A stretch of 41,335 nt of DNA, from contig CAZRUM010000004.1 in the NCBI GenBank assembly GCA_964603435.1, positions 1 to 41,335 of the forward strand, given 5' to 3'. The first letter of the stretch is position 1. Each line of letters opens with the position of its first letter. Shown piece by piece: positions 22,745 through 31,226 of this stretch. The DNA comes from CAZRUM01 sp964603435 (GTDB lineage Bacteria > Patescibacteriota > Patescibacteriia > Magasanikbacterales > UBA922). The notes under the pieces were generated by a model. That model was not told the DNA's origin, did not search any database, and worked only from the letters and a program-made list of their open reading frames with translations. Both the position numbers and the translations under genes were made by a program.

Positions 22745-23155
22745 TTATTTAGAGTCAAGATATTTTTTTGCTGCTTCTACTATACCTCTCTCATCTTTCC
22801 CTCTCAAACCACTTCTTTCTATTTCCTCTACTTGCCTTCTCAAACTTTCACTACCTTCCGCTATTTTTCTATCCAAACTTTCTAATGTTTCTTCTGGAGG
22901 AGGATTTCCGTGCAACTCTTCTAGCATTTTTTCAAAAGAAGACAAATCTGCACCCAAAAATCTTTCCACACCACCTCTATTTTCTCTTATAATCTTTTCT
23001 AAAAGCACTGTTATTTCTTCTCTATCAGGATGACCAGGATTTTGCGCAATCTCTTTCCATTGTGCAGTATTCCTTCTTATTTCTAAAATTCTCTGCGCAT
23101 CATCTGTTGGATCTTTAAACTCTCTTTTCCCCCTAGAACTTACTTCTCTTGTCAT
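22745..23155 (-). CDS. Hypothetical hydrophilic helical protein
   Basis: A 136-residue protein I do not recognise, rich in Glu, Arg and Lys. From about residue 20 it looks like a run of amphipathic helices (DDAQRILEIRRN, EEITVLLEKIIREN, SLRRQVEEIERSG). There is no Cys pattern, signal peptide or membrane segment. It is the last gene of the dehydrogenase operon, 12 bases after a smaller unknown, and ends at a terminator. Probably lineage-specific. Confidence 0.7.
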   Translation of the reverse strand: MTREVSSRGKREFKDPTDDAQRILEIRRNTAQWKEIAQNPGHPDREEITVLLEKIIRENRGGVERFLGADLSSFEKMLEELHGNPPPEETLESLDRKIAEGSESLRRQVEEIERSGLRGKDERGIVEAAKKYLDSK

Positions 23156-23167
23156 AAAATTTATATA

Positions 23168-23401
23168 TTATACTTCTTTATCAATTATCGTTCCCCTTCT
23201 TCTGTCTTCACCTTCTGGGTCTTCTCCTTTTTTATAAGCATCTAAGACATCGGATGCTTTTGGCGGGTGTTCCGCAATATCTCCTAGGTGTTCTGTAAGA
23301 TCCAAAACAGTCCCATCTAAAGGTGATCCAGATTCTTCACCTTTTTTTGGGGGTAAAACTTCTTGTTCATACCCTCTTCTAACCAAAGATTCATCACCCA
23401 T
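23168..23401 (-). CDS. Hypothetical small acidic protein
   Basis: A 77-residue hydrophilic protein starting MGDESLVRRGYEQE, with Gly/Pro/Glu-rich sequence that is probably disordered in its first half, and no membrane segment. The MGDE start recalls MGEG at the start of the unknowns at 8366 and 31032. It begins four bases after the dehydrogenase stop, so it is surely cotranscribed with it. Function unknown. Confidence 0.65.
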   Translation of the reverse strand: MGDESLVRRGYEQEVLPPKKGEESGSPLDGTVLDLTEHLGDIAEHPPKASDVLDAYKKGEDPEGEDRRRGTIIDKEV

Positions 23402-23405
23402 ATTA

Positions 23406-24674
23406 TTACAAATTAATTTTATTAGCTACACGCTCAATTGCTTTTACAAAAGCAGCGGTACGCATATCAATTTTATACTTTTCTTTAGTATCCCATACTT
23501 CATTGAATGAATCAACCATAATTTTTTCTAACTTCTGCAAAACATCTTCTTCTGTCCAGTGCTCACCTTTTACATTTTGATCCCATTCAAAATATGAAAC
23601 TGTCACACCACCAGCATTTGCCAATACATCTGGAACAATAGTAATACCCTTATCTTTCAAAATTTCATCAGCCTGTGGAGTAGTTGGGCCATTAGCCAAC
23701 TCAACAATTGTCTTAGCTTGAATTTTATCAGCGTTGTGAACTGTGATTTGATTTTCAAGTGCAGCCGGTACCAAAATATCTACTGGTAATTCCAGAAGCT
23801 GTTCATTTGTCACGTGACGACAAGGGCCTTCGTTTGGCATCTCCTCTATACTACACACCCCACCCAGACAATAGCAACCAAGCATTCCTCCAGCTTTTTT
23901 AAGTTCATCTACACGTTCTGGATCGAGACCATCTTCTTTGTAAACTCCACCTTTTGAGTCACTGACAGCCACAATCTTGTAACCAAGCTTGTGCAAAATC
24001 TTTGCCATGTACGAACCAGCATTACCATAACCCTGAATTGCCACAGTAGTTTCTTCTGGTTTTAGATTCATTTTTTTGGCCAGCTCTATTGTACAATAAA
24101 CACCACCCTGTGCTGTAGAATAACTTCTGGCTTCAGAACCACCGTCTTCTATAGTTTTACCAGTAATTACACCTGGATCCTCGTGTCCAACTAATTTTTC
24201 ATATTCATCGCGCATCCAACCCATTATTTGTGGCGTAGTGTAGACATCTGGAGCTGGTACATCTTTATCAGAGCCGATATAGCGCCAAATTTTCTGTACA
24301 TAGCCACGAGAAAGTCTTTCCAACTCCCCTTCTGACAGTTCTTTTGGATTTACAATAATACCACCCTTACCACCACCCATAGGAATGTTAACCGTAGCGC
24401 ATTTCACCATCATCCAAAAAGATAAAGCCTTTACTTCGTCCAGTGTCACATCCCAATGATAACGAATACCACCTTTGTAAGGCCCCAACGAATCATTGAA
24501 CTGTGATCTATAACCTGTGAATACTTTTGTTTCACCAGAGTCCATTTTTACAGGAATAGAGACAGTTAGAATTCTATCTGGGGTTCTCAAAACATCATGG
24601 ATGTTTTTGTCTAAATCCATAATCTTAGCAGCCTTTTCTAGCTGGGCCATGGCGTTATCGTATGGGTTGGACAT
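23406..24674 (-). CDS. gdhA: Glu/Leu/Phe/Val dehydrogenase (glutamate dehydrogenase-like)
   Basis: A 422-residue NAD(P)-dependent amino acid dehydrogenase. KGGIRYHWDVTLDEV and PMGGGKGGI (catalytic lysine region) form the substrate side, and VAIQGYGNAGSYMA is the Rossmann nucleotide loop. Length and motifs fit the hexameric glutamate dehydrogenases that interconvert glutamate and 2-oxoglutarate plus ammonia, at a cytoplasmic link of carbon and nitrogen metabolism. A CYCLGGVCS insert after the Rossmann part is unusual. It is followed by two small unknown genes in the same operon, and a repeat element occupies its upstream region. Confidence 0.92.
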   Translation of the reverse strand: MSNPYDNAMAQLEKAAKIMDLDKNIHDVLRTPDRILTVSIPVKMDSGETKVFTGYRSQFNDSLGPYKGGIRYHWDVTLDEVKALSFWMMVKCATVNIPMGGGKGGIIVNPKELSEGELERLSRGYVQKIWRYIGSDKDVPAPDVYTTPQIMGWMRDEYEKLVGHEDPGVITGKTIEDGGSEARSYSTAQGGVYCTIELAKKMNLKPEETTVAIQGYGNAGSYMAKILHKLGYKIVAVSDSKGGVYKEDGLDPERVDELKKAGGMLGCYCLGGVCSIEEMPNEGPCRHVTNEQLLELPVDILVPAALENQITVHNADKIQAKTIVELANGPTTPQADEILKDKGITIVPDVLANAGGVTVSYFEWDQNVKGEHWTEEDVLQKLEKIMVDSFNEVWDTKEKYKIDMRTAAFVKAIERVANKINL

Positions 24675-24687
24675 ATTTTTTTTGTTA

Positions 24688-24800
24688 ATCCCGAATGAAA
24701 GTGAGGGATCCCTTTACATGTGCATTATAATGACGCACTATTTCTAAACATCTTTTGATGCGTTGAAAAGGGATTTCTCACCCCTATCGGGGTTTCGGAA
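24688..24800. repeat. Family A-like element upstream of gdh
   Basis: ATCCCGAA...GTGAGGGATCCCTTT on the left and AAAAGGGATTTCTCAC...TTCGGAAT on the right are imperfect inverted copies. The right arm read on the minus strand contains AATCCCTTTTCAACGCA, matching the core of the 16005 element at all but one base. It may contain or displace the gdh promoter. Confidence 0.6.
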
Positions 24801-24854
24801 TAAAAAGTAGATGTATATTTTACTATTTTACTATCAAGTGGTCAATGAGTGGAT

Positions 24855-24887
24855 AAAAAAGCCTCTTAATTATTATCAAGAGGCTTT
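24855..24887 (-). terminator. Terminator after DUF4349 gene
   Basis: Minus strand AAAAGCCTCTT, loop, AAGAGGCTTTTTT, just past the stop of the 24906 gene. Confidence 0.9.
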
Positions 24888-24905
24888 TGTCCATATAATT
24901 TATTT

Positions 24906-25850
24906 TTACATTTTCCTTTTTATCGTCTTTACAGTCAACCAAACTACCAAACCAATCACTATCCACAATGGAATGTAAATAATCAACCAGATTATTAAAT
25001 TTGCAAAACTTTTAACTACTGATAATAAACTTCTGAAGGCGTTTTTTACCACACCAAATGGTTTCCACTTGTCTGTTTCATCTAGTGCTGGCAAATTATC
25101 TGGATCAGTAGAAAGATGAATAGTTAGAGTAGAAAGACTAGCACTTTCAGTCAGGTATTTCATTCTACCTTCAATGCGTTCGATTCTTTCTCTGACATTT
25201 GTAAGTTCTCTTTGTACTGCCAAAACATCTTCTATCTCATAAGCTCGACGCATAATTTCTAAAAACTGAGTTTCGGTAGCTTTCAGATTTTTCATCTGTG
25301 CCTCTAAATCCACATATTCTTCAGTCACATCCTGACCATTCACACTTTCACTTGTTACTTCTCCCATTTGTTTTATATCTTCAATTTTTTCATCAAATTT
25401 TTCTGAAGGAATTCTAATAGTCACGTGCCCTGACAAACCCACACCCTGTTTGTAAACATTACTAGAAACCACAAAGCCTTCATTGGCTTTGGCATAATCA
25501 GAAATAATCTGAACAGAATCTTTTACATCCTCTACCACCATAGCGACACTACCCGTCTTTATAATAAGCCTATCAGTCTCTTCTCCATCTTCCATATCAA
25601 AATTGGATCCCTCATCATCATAATCCACACTATCCATCATAACCATTTCTTCTCTTGCTTCCATTGGCATAACAGAGGGTACGGCTTTATTAGCCGTCAT
25701 TTGCATATTCATTCCAAAACTACCAGTGGACATTTCTTTTATAGGACGAATTGTTCTTGGATTTGGCCCTGAAGTCATAATCAGAAAACCCACTAGCAAA
25801 ACCAAGATTGGTATTGCGATCCACAAAATTAATTTATAATTCTTTGGCAT
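24906..25850 (-). CDS. DUF4349 domain membrane protein
   Basis: A 314-residue protein with an N-terminal membrane anchor (residues 7-27), a Met-rich linker, then a DUF4349 domain from RLIIKTGSVAMVV through GHVTIRIPSEKFDE and SESVNGQDVTEEYVDLEAQMKNL. A coiled-coil stretch (LAVQRELTNVRERIERIEGR) follows, and a C-terminal membrane helix ends in a basic KTIKRKM. DUF4349 proteins are extracytoplasmic with no settled role. The gene is flanked by its own terminator and the trxA terminator. Confidence 0.85.
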   Translation of the reverse strand: MPKNYKLILWIAIPILVLLVGFLIMTSGPNPRTIRPIKEMSTGSFGMNMQMTANKAVPSVMPMEAREEMVMMDSVDYDDEGSNFDMEDGEETDRLIIKTGSVAMVVEDVKDSVQIISDYAKANEGFVVSSNVYKQGVGLSGHVTIRIPSEKFDEKIEDIKQMGEVTSESVNGQDVTEEYVDLEAQMKNLKATETQFLEIMRRAYEIEDVLAVQRELTNVRERIERIEGRMKYLTESASLSTLTIHLSTDPDNLPALDETDKWKPFGVVKNAFRSLLSVVKSFANLIIWLIIYIPLWIVIGLVVWLTVKTIKRKM

Positions 25851-25910
25851 ATATTTTGGTTAAAATTTAAATACAGCTTATACAAGTATATCACTAAACA
25901 TAAAAAATAA

Positions 25911-25945
25911 AAATCTCCTGGTTTGCACCAGAAGATTTGTTTTTA
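25911..25945 (-). terminator. Terminator after trxA
   Basis: Minus strand AAATCTTCTGGT, GCAA loop, ACCAGGAGATTTTTATTTTTT. Confidence 0.85.
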
Positions 25946-25971
25946 TGTTTTTTTGATTTTATGCTTTAAAT

Positions 25972-26295
25972 TTAAACGTGTTTATCAAGCATTTCTTTTA
26001 ATTTTTCTTTTGGTACACCACCAACCATTTGATCTACTTTTTCTCCACCTTTGAATACTAGAAAAGTTGGAATACTCATAACTTGATATTTTCCAGCAGT
26101 TTCTTGGCACTCATCTACATTAAGTTTGCCAACTTTAGCTTTTCCAACATCATACTCAGCAGAAATTTCATCAATAATAGGACCCATCATCTGACAAGGA
26201 CCACACCACGGTGCCCAAAAATCTACCAAAACCGGTACTTCTGAATTAAGAACTTCTGCTTCAAAATTTGCATCAGTAAGATTTAACTCTGACAT
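25972..26295 (-). CDS. trxA: Thioredoxin
   Basis: A 107-residue thioredoxin of normal length. The active site WCGPC is at residues 30-34 within VDFWAPWCGPC, with the conserved cis-proline block QVMSIPTFLVFKGGE and the usual VGGVPKE end. It reduces protein disulfides in the cytoplasm, and no signal peptide is present. It lies downstream of infB and an unknown gene in the same direction and ends at a terminator. Confidence 0.96.
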   Translation of the reverse strand: MSELNLTDANFEAEVLNSEVPVLVDFWAPWCGPCQMMGPIIDEISAEYDVGKAKVGKLNVDECQETAGKYQVMSIPTFLVFKGGEKVDQMVGGVPKEKLKEMLDKHV

Positions 26296-26331
26296 ATTTG
26301 TTTTTATATTAATAAATTATAATTTGTAAAT

Positions 26332-26892
26332 TTAAGCCGCTTTAGCTTCTGTACCAGCGTACAAAAACTTAATTTCAAAATTATTCCCATCCACTTCCAT
26401 CATTTTTTCAAAACCTATATTACTTTCTCTTGCCTCGTCCCTATCAACACCAGTAGGTTTGGAAAAGCTTACTCCAGAATCAGCTATAGAAAAACTCTCT
26501 GGATTGGCCATTGCCTCTTTCAAAATTCCCCCTTCTTCTCTAGAAATAAAATAGATAAAATCATTAGAACCTTGTTCAAAATTTATTCTATCACCAGCAA
26601 CTCTATCATCAACTTTGGCCACACGATAAGGAATAGTATGTGTCTTTCTAAAAATTTCATCTAAATACTTTGCAACCATTTTCCTACTATTTTCTACTGA
26701 TTCTGCGATAGTATTTGATTCTAAATCTGAAGGATTGGTTCCATTTTTACTATCTGAAACAACCTCATCAGGACCAAGAATCTCTTCACTTCTAACCAAT
26801 TTAAGATCCACTACAGCCCCACTTTCTAGATAACCTCTTCGCCCCTCTGTCATACCAGAAACAACTTTTGGTTTTGCTCTTTCTCCTTCCAT
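26332..26892 (-). CDS. Hypothetical protein downstream of infB
   Basis: A 186-residue hydrophilic protein I do not recognise, with no membrane segment. The N-terminal third is polar, the middle is helical (SVENSRKMVAKYLDEIFRK), and the end is beta-rich, closing with DGNNFEIKFLYAGTEAKAA. This end resembles the 8366 product (DGKNFDI then KKEAA). I chose the ATG at 26892, four bases after the infB stop, because its AATAAAAATATG leader is the common one here; a start at 26907 overlapping infB is possible. Confidence 0.7.
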   Translation of the reverse strand: MEGERAKPKVVSGMTEGRRGYLESGAVVDLKLVRSEEILGPDEVVSDSKNGTNPSDLESNTIAESVENSRKMVAKYLDEIFRKTHTIPYRVAKVDDRVAGDRINFEQGSNDFIYFISREEGGILKEAMANPESFSIADSGVSFSKPTGVDRDEARESNIGFEKMMEVDGNNFEIKFLYAGTEAKAA

Positions 26893-26896
26893 ATTT

Positions 26897-28930
26897 TTAT
26901 TCTTCAAAAACTAATTTTTTTATTTTACTATGTTCAACGAAAAATTCTAACATATCACCCTCTTCAATCTTATCTCTACCTTCATAACGCAAACCACATT
27001 CTGCCCCATTAGTTACTTCAGACACATCTTGTGGTCCTAATTTACATTGAGTGATTATACCTTCTCCAGCATACTCACCTTTACGTTTAATTTTTAATTT
27101 CGCATTTTTATCTATTCTACCTTGAGTCACTCTGGCACCTATGGTCATTGCATTTTTATCTGTTCTAAAGATTGCCAAAACTTTGGCACGACCAATTTCT
27201 TCTATAGTTACTTCATCACTTAACAATATTTCAAGTTCTGCCTTTACCCAGTTTATTAAATCATAAATAATTTCATACTGCAAGAAGTTGATATTTTCAT
27301 CACGCATAAGTTCTTCAGCGCTAGATGTAGCATTGGTATGAAAACCAATCATAGTAGCCCCGGATGCCTGTGCTTTGTGGACATCATCTTCAGTAATATT
27401 ACCAAGTCCTTTACCAACAATTTTTACACCAACTTCATCATGTTTTAATTTTTGGAGAGATCCAATAATAGCTTCAAGTGAGCCAAGTACATCAGCTTTG
27501 ATAACTAGATTGATAGTTTTCTTTTTGGCATTATCTTCTTCGGTATCTTCGGCATGAACAGTAATAGTACTTCTTTCAGCTCCGGTTTGTTGGGATTTCT
27601 TTTGTTTGACGTCAATTTTAGTAGCCTCACTAGCCTTACTTAGATTCATAATATCCCCTACTTCTGGAGCTACTTTGAATCCAAAAATTTGTACTGGTAC
27701 AGATGGTCCAGCTGTATCTATATCTTTACCCAAATAATCTCTCATGGCTCTTACCTTGCCATAGATTTCATTATTGACCACCAAAGGATCACTACGGTGT
27801 AGTGTACCAGACTGAACCAAGACAGTTGCCACAGGTCCAGTGCTCTTGTCTACATGAGATTCAATAATCGTACCCACGGCTGGTAAATTTGGATCAGCTT
27901 GAATTTTATCGTCATTCACATCAGCTACGAGCAACAAAACATCGAGCAACTTATCAATATTTAATTTTTGTTTGGCTGAAATTTCTACCACAGGCACATC
28001 TCCACCCCAATCTTCACACAAAACATTGTGTTTAGAAAGCTCGGTTCGAACACGCTGTGGATCTGACCCTTCACGATCAATTTTATTAATAGCTACAATA
28101 AATGGTAACTTGGCAGCCCTAATAATTTTTATAACTTCTTCGGTCTGAGGTTTTACACCATCGTCAGCTGCTACTTCTAAAATAGCAATATCAGCTACTT
28201 TGGCACCACGAGAACGCATAACAGTAAAGGCCTCATGACCCGGAGTATCAATAAAACTTAGAGCTCTTTCTGATCCAGACTTTGGATCTTTCCAGACAGT
28301 TTGATAAGCTCCAATATGTTGAGTAATACCACCAGATTCAGTATCAATAATATTAGTTTGACGAACAGCATCCAACAATTTTGTTTTTCCATGATCAACA
28401 TGACCCATAACAACAATCACTGGTGCACGTTTTTCCAAATTAGTAGATGAAGCCAAAGCCTCTTCCAAATCTTTTTCTCTCTTTTCTTCCTCTTCATTAT
28501 TAATTTTTTCTTCCTCTCCACGCACAACAACAAAACCCAACTCCTCGGCCATAATAGCTGCTGTATCATAATCGATATCTTGATTCTGATTGGCAAGAAT
28601 ACCATTTTTCATGAGCTCAGTGATAACAGCTGTCACAGACATGTTCAGTCTATCCGCAAAATCACGCACACGAATTAGATTTGGCAAACTAACAGTCTCC
28701 CCACTCTCTTTACGTAATTCTTTTTCTTTTGTTTTCTTTTCTTCTAAATCTCGCTTTTTCTGATCTTCTATTGCTCTTTTGATATATCTCCATTTACGCA
28801 TTATCTGATCAGCTACTTTATTATCAATCTTGATAGCTTTGGCTCCAATATCAAAACCATGCTGAGGTAAAATCTCCAACATTTCTTTGGTATTAACTCT
28901 CAATTTTCTCGCTAGTTCGGTTACATTCAT
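26897..28930 (-). CDS. infB: Translation initiation factor IF-2
   Basis: A 677-residue IF-2, on the short side because the N-terminal region is reduced. Two N-terminal IF2_N-like modules (ELARKLRVNTKEML and IRVRDFADRLNMSV) precede the GTPase domain: G1 GHVDHGKT at about 175-182, G3 DTPGHEAF, G4 NKID. Then come the beta-barrel domains and a C-terminal domain that holds initiator fMet-tRNA. It brings fMet-tRNA to the 30S subunit and promotes subunit joining. It is preceded by a near-perfect promoter and followed closely by an unknown gene and trxA. Confidence 0.97.
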   Translation of the reverse strand: MNVTELARKLRVNTKEMLEILPQHGFDIGAKAIKIDNKVADQIMRKWRYIKRAIEDQKKRDLEEKKTKEKELRKESGETVSLPNLIRVRDFADRLNMSVTAVITELMKNGILANQNQDIDYDTAAIMAEELGFVVVRGEEEKINNEEEEKREKDLEEALASSTNLEKRAPVIVVMGHVDHGKTKLLDAVRQTNIIDTESGGITQHIGAYQTVWKDPKSGSERALSFIDTPGHEAFTVMRSRGAKVADIAILEVAADDGVKPQTEEVIKIIRAAKLPFIVAINKIDREGSDPQRVRTELSKHNVLCEDWGGDVPVVEISAKQKLNIDKLLDVLLLVADVNDDKIQADPNLPAVGTIIESHVDKSTGPVATVLVQSGTLHRSDPLVVNNEIYGKVRAMRDYLGKDIDTAGPSVPVQIFGFKVAPEVGDIMNLSKASEATKIDVKQKKSQQTGAERSTITVHAEDTEEDNAKKKTINLVIKADVLGSLEAIIGSLQKLKHDEVGVKIVGKGLGNITEDDVHKAQASGATMIGFHTNATSSAEELMRDENINFLQYEIIYDLINWVKAELEILLSDEVTIEEIGRAKVLAIFRTDKNAMTIGARVTQGRIDKNAKLKIKRKGEYAGEGIITQCKLGPQDVSEVTNGAECGLRYEGRDKIEEGDMLEFFVEHSKIKKLVFEE

Positions 28931-28982
28931 ATTTTAAAAGCTCAAAAAACTTAAAATGCCCAAAAGGCTAAATAGTGAGTAG

Positions 28983-29011
28983 ATTATACTTTAAGAGACA
29001 AAAAAAGTCAA
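28983..29011 (-). promoter_or_regulatory. Promoter for infB
   Basis: Minus strand TTGACT (29011-29006), 17-base spacer, TATAAT (28988-28983). A perfect -10, a 5/6 match to the -35 consensus and ideal spacing. Confidence 0.85.
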
Positions 29012-29033
29012 CTTAATGATGACTCTTCTTTTT

Positions 29034-29159
29034 CTCCCTCATTTCCTACTTGAAAAATAGAGAATGAGGGAGGACGGATGTAATGCGCGGTAGGTCAACA
29101 TGCTGAGGGCGAGCATGTTGCAGGCGCGATCCGTCTCACTGTCTCCAGAGGGTGGAGAC
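29034..29159. other. Cluster of three hairpins between POT gene and infB promoter
   Basis: CTCCCTCATT/AATGAGGGAG (29034-29043/29063-29072), CAACATGCT/AGCATGTTG (29096-29104/29112-29120) and GTCTCCA/TGGAGAC (29141-29147/29153-29159) are perfect inverted repeats in a row. None has a clear T run, so simple termination is not shown. The right part is GC-rich like the transporter gene. Confidence 0.6.
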
Positions 29160-29188
29160 TCTCCTTGGGGTTGTGGCTAGGTGGTGAA

Positions 29189-30691
29189 CTACTTGACTTC
29201 CTGCAGGCTGGGGACGTACCTACGGTAAAGCGCCAGAAGCAGAACAGTGGCGATACCGATGCCTCCGTAGATGATCCAGATCACATAGGGATCGTGAGCA
29301 TCCCACAACTGCTGGTCAAGCTGGGTGAGACCGATACCACGGTCCTTCAGCATACCGCCGAGTTTCCCGAGACTGAACTCCTGGAACTCGCTTACATCTG
29401 TACCCATGCGATTCGCCAGCTCCTGGCGATACATCTGGGTCTTGTCGGCCAGGCTGTAGAAACCCGACAGCCAGCCACCCAACAGGAACCCACCAGCAGA
29501 AGACAGGAAACCGTAACCCTGGTAGACGCCCACCTTGCCTTCGGGGGCGATCCGCCCCATGAGCTCGTTCACGCGCGGAGAGCTGAGAAGCTCACCGATC
29601 GTGAAGATGCCAATCGTCAAGAGCAAGATCGGCAGAGCGAAGACTCCGATCGAGTACTGGCTTGAGAGAACGAAGACGAACATGGCAATCGACAGTACCA
29701 GGGTACCGGAGTTGATCACCTTGAGCAGGTTCTTCTTGGCAATCTTGGCGGAGATGTAGACCGCCAAGAACACGTTGACCAGCGCGTTGAGGTTGACGAT
29801 CATCTCGGCCTTGAGGTTCCCGCCCGTAACGAACGAGGAGCTCTCGTCGAGTCCGAAGAACTGCACGAACCAGCTCGTGTCGACCCACTCGGTGATCCAA
29901 CTCGGCATCACGTAGAAGAACTGTGTGAAGGAACCCCAGTAGCCGAAGAGGATGATGATGAGGACGGTCAGACGCTTGTCCTCCTTGAGGTCGGTGATCA
30001 TCTCCCTGAGCTTCTGCTTCAGAGAAACCGAAGAAGTCTTTTCCTGGTCCGTCGGCTCCTCGTACTTGAAGTAGGTCCAGACGAACATGAGGACCATATA
30101 GAAGCTCGAGGCGTAGAAAACGTAGTTCCACGAGCCGCCGAGGATCTCACCACCATCGCCGATGGTCGGGCGTAGCATGGCTCCAATCACTGGACCGATG
30201 AATCCACCGAGGTTGACGATCATGTAGAAGAGGCCGAAACCGACCGAGGTCTTCATGTCGTCTCCACGGGTGACCTGGGTGACAGTGGCTGTCACCATAG
30301 GCTTGAATGTGCCCGCACCCAGACCGACGAACATGAAGAGGAAGAGGAAGGACCAGAAGCCCGTTGTGAAGCTGAGCATGAAGTAGCCGATGCTCATCAT
30401 GGCGAACGACGCCAGCAGCACCTTCCGGAACCCCAGCTTGTCGCCAATAACACCAGCCACAAGCGGAACGAGGTAGAGGAAAGCCGGCGTAATCCCGAGG
30501 ATGATGCCCTTCTCGACGTGAGAAAGGCCGAGAGCCCCTTCGCTCGTCGAGCCAGTGAGGAAGAGCGGGGCCACGGCGAAGAAGCCGTACCAGGCGCCGC
30601 GCTCGAAGAGCTCGCTGACGATGGTGGTCCAGAAGGTCGAGCCGAAATTGTAACTCAGAAACTTCGGCTTCAGTCTCCGTAACAATCTCAT
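29189..30691 (-). CDS. POT/PTR family proton-dependent peptide transporter, GC-rich
   Basis: A 500-residue inner-membrane transporter. The first-helix segment ELFERGAWYGFF corresponds to the ExxERFxYYG motif of proton-dependent oligopeptide transporters. The GVIGDKLGFRKVLL loop is the major-facilitator A-type motif, and GLGAGTFKPMVTATVTQV matches the POT family pattern. About twelve helices are visible, with an extra extramembrane loop between helices in the second half. It would import di- and tripeptides, useful for a host-dependent cell. Codons are strongly GC-rich, unlike every large neighbour, implying acquisition from a GC-rich donor. Spacing to both neighbours is wide. Confidence 0.88.
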   Translation of the reverse strand: MRLLRRLKPKFLSYNFGSTFWTTIVSELFERGAWYGFFAVAPLFLTGSTSEGALGLSHVEKGIILGITPAFLYLVPLVAGVIGDKLGFRKVLLASFAMMSIGYFMLSFTTGFWSFLFLFMFVGLGAGTFKPMVTATVTQVTRGDDMKTSVGFGLFYMIVNLGGFIGPVIGAMLRPTIGDGGEILGGSWNYVFYASSFYMVLMFVWTYFKYEEPTDQEKTSSVSLKQKLREMITDLKEDKRLTVLIIILFGYWGSFTQFFYVMPSWITEWVDTSWFVQFFGLDESSSFVTGGNLKAEMIVNLNALVNVFLAVYISAKIAKKNLLKVINSGTLVLSIAMFVFVLSSQYSIGVFALPILLLTIGIFTIGELLSSPRVNELMGRIAPEGKVGVYQGYGFLSSAGGFLLGGWLSGFYSLADKTQMYRQELANRMGTDVSEFQEFSLGKLGGMLKDRGIGLTQLDQQLWDAHDPYVIWIIYGGIGIATVLLLALYRRYVPSLQEVK

Positions 30692-30832
30692 ATCCTTGTC
30701 TCAATCCACCCCACCTCTAGGCAGGGTATCTACGATCCTACGAACCGATGGAAGACGACAACCTGCCGCCCTCTATATGTTGTTTCTTGCACGCACTGCC
30801 CCCAGTACGTGTTAAAGAGGGTTTAACTAGCC

Positions 30833-30887
30833 AAACTTGACCAGTCTTTAATCTACCAAAAAAATAGACAAAAAACTGGTCAAGTTT
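30833..30887. repeat. Perfect 13-bp inverted repeat upstream of POT gene
   Basis: AAACTTGACCAGT (30833-30845) and ACTGGTCAAGTTT (30875-30887) are exact inverted copies around a 29-base A/T-rich loop. Each arm contains TTGACC, so the repeat could be paired operators, paired -35 elements, or a junction of the acquired segment. Confidence 0.6.
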
Positions 30888-30997
30888 AAAATTGAAAAGA
30901 ACTAATCTCAGACATCAAATACAGACAGCGAAAATAGCCGTCTTTTTGATTACAGAAATCTATATCCATTTAAGCATAGAAAGTGAAGTATGTCAAT

Positions 30998-31026
30998 AAA
31001 AAAACCACCCTATTTAGGATGGTTTA
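30998..31026 (-). terminator. Terminator of transketolase operon
   Basis: Minus strand AACCATCC, TAAATA loop, GGGTGGTTTTTTT just past the 31032 gene. Confidence 0.85.
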
Positions 31027-31031
31027 TTATT

Positions 31032-31220
31032 TTATTCTTTCTTAGTAGATTTCTCTTGTTCCCTTCTTCTATTATCCGCTTCAACTGCCCTGTCAACTTT
31101 TTTTCTCACTTCAGCCACTGCACTCGTCCTTATAGAATCATCACCACCTCGCAAAGCATCTATAATTGAGGCATCTATTAATTCTTTAACAATATCTGGA
31201 CCTGGATTTCCTTCTCCCAT
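31032..31220 (-). CDS. Hypothetical small charged protein
   Basis: A 62-residue protein of unknown function beginning MGEGNPGPDIVKELID, with the second half an Arg/Lys/Glu-rich helix (VRKKVDRAVEADNRRREQEK) that could be a coiled coil. No membrane segment. It starts six bases after the aminotransferase stop and is followed by a terminator, so it is the tail gene of the transketolase operon, as the unknowns at 22745 and 23168 are for the dehydrogenase operon. Confidence 0.65.
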   Translation of the reverse strand: MGEGNPGPDIVKELIDASIIDALRGGDDSIRTSAVAEVRKKVDRAVEADNRRREQEKSTKKE

Positions 31221-31226
31221 ATATTT

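Larger units (their letters stand above)
30692..31031. other. Gene-free region upstream of POT gene
   Basis: About 340 bases. The part next to the transporter (to about 30820) is GC-rich and presumably belongs to the same acquired segment. Beyond it the sequence is A/T-rich and holds a perfect 13-bp inverted repeat (30833-30887). A terminator for the 31032 gene ends the stretch. No convincing gene is seen, and the transporter promoter is not clear. Confidence 0.55.

Noticed and set aside
29165..29665. Long plus-strand and second minus-strand frames over the POT gene (29165-29665, 29592-30131, 30147-30704)
   Set aside because: Spurious open frames caused by the GC-rich codons of the transporter; only the 29189-30691 frame gives membrane helices and POT motifs.
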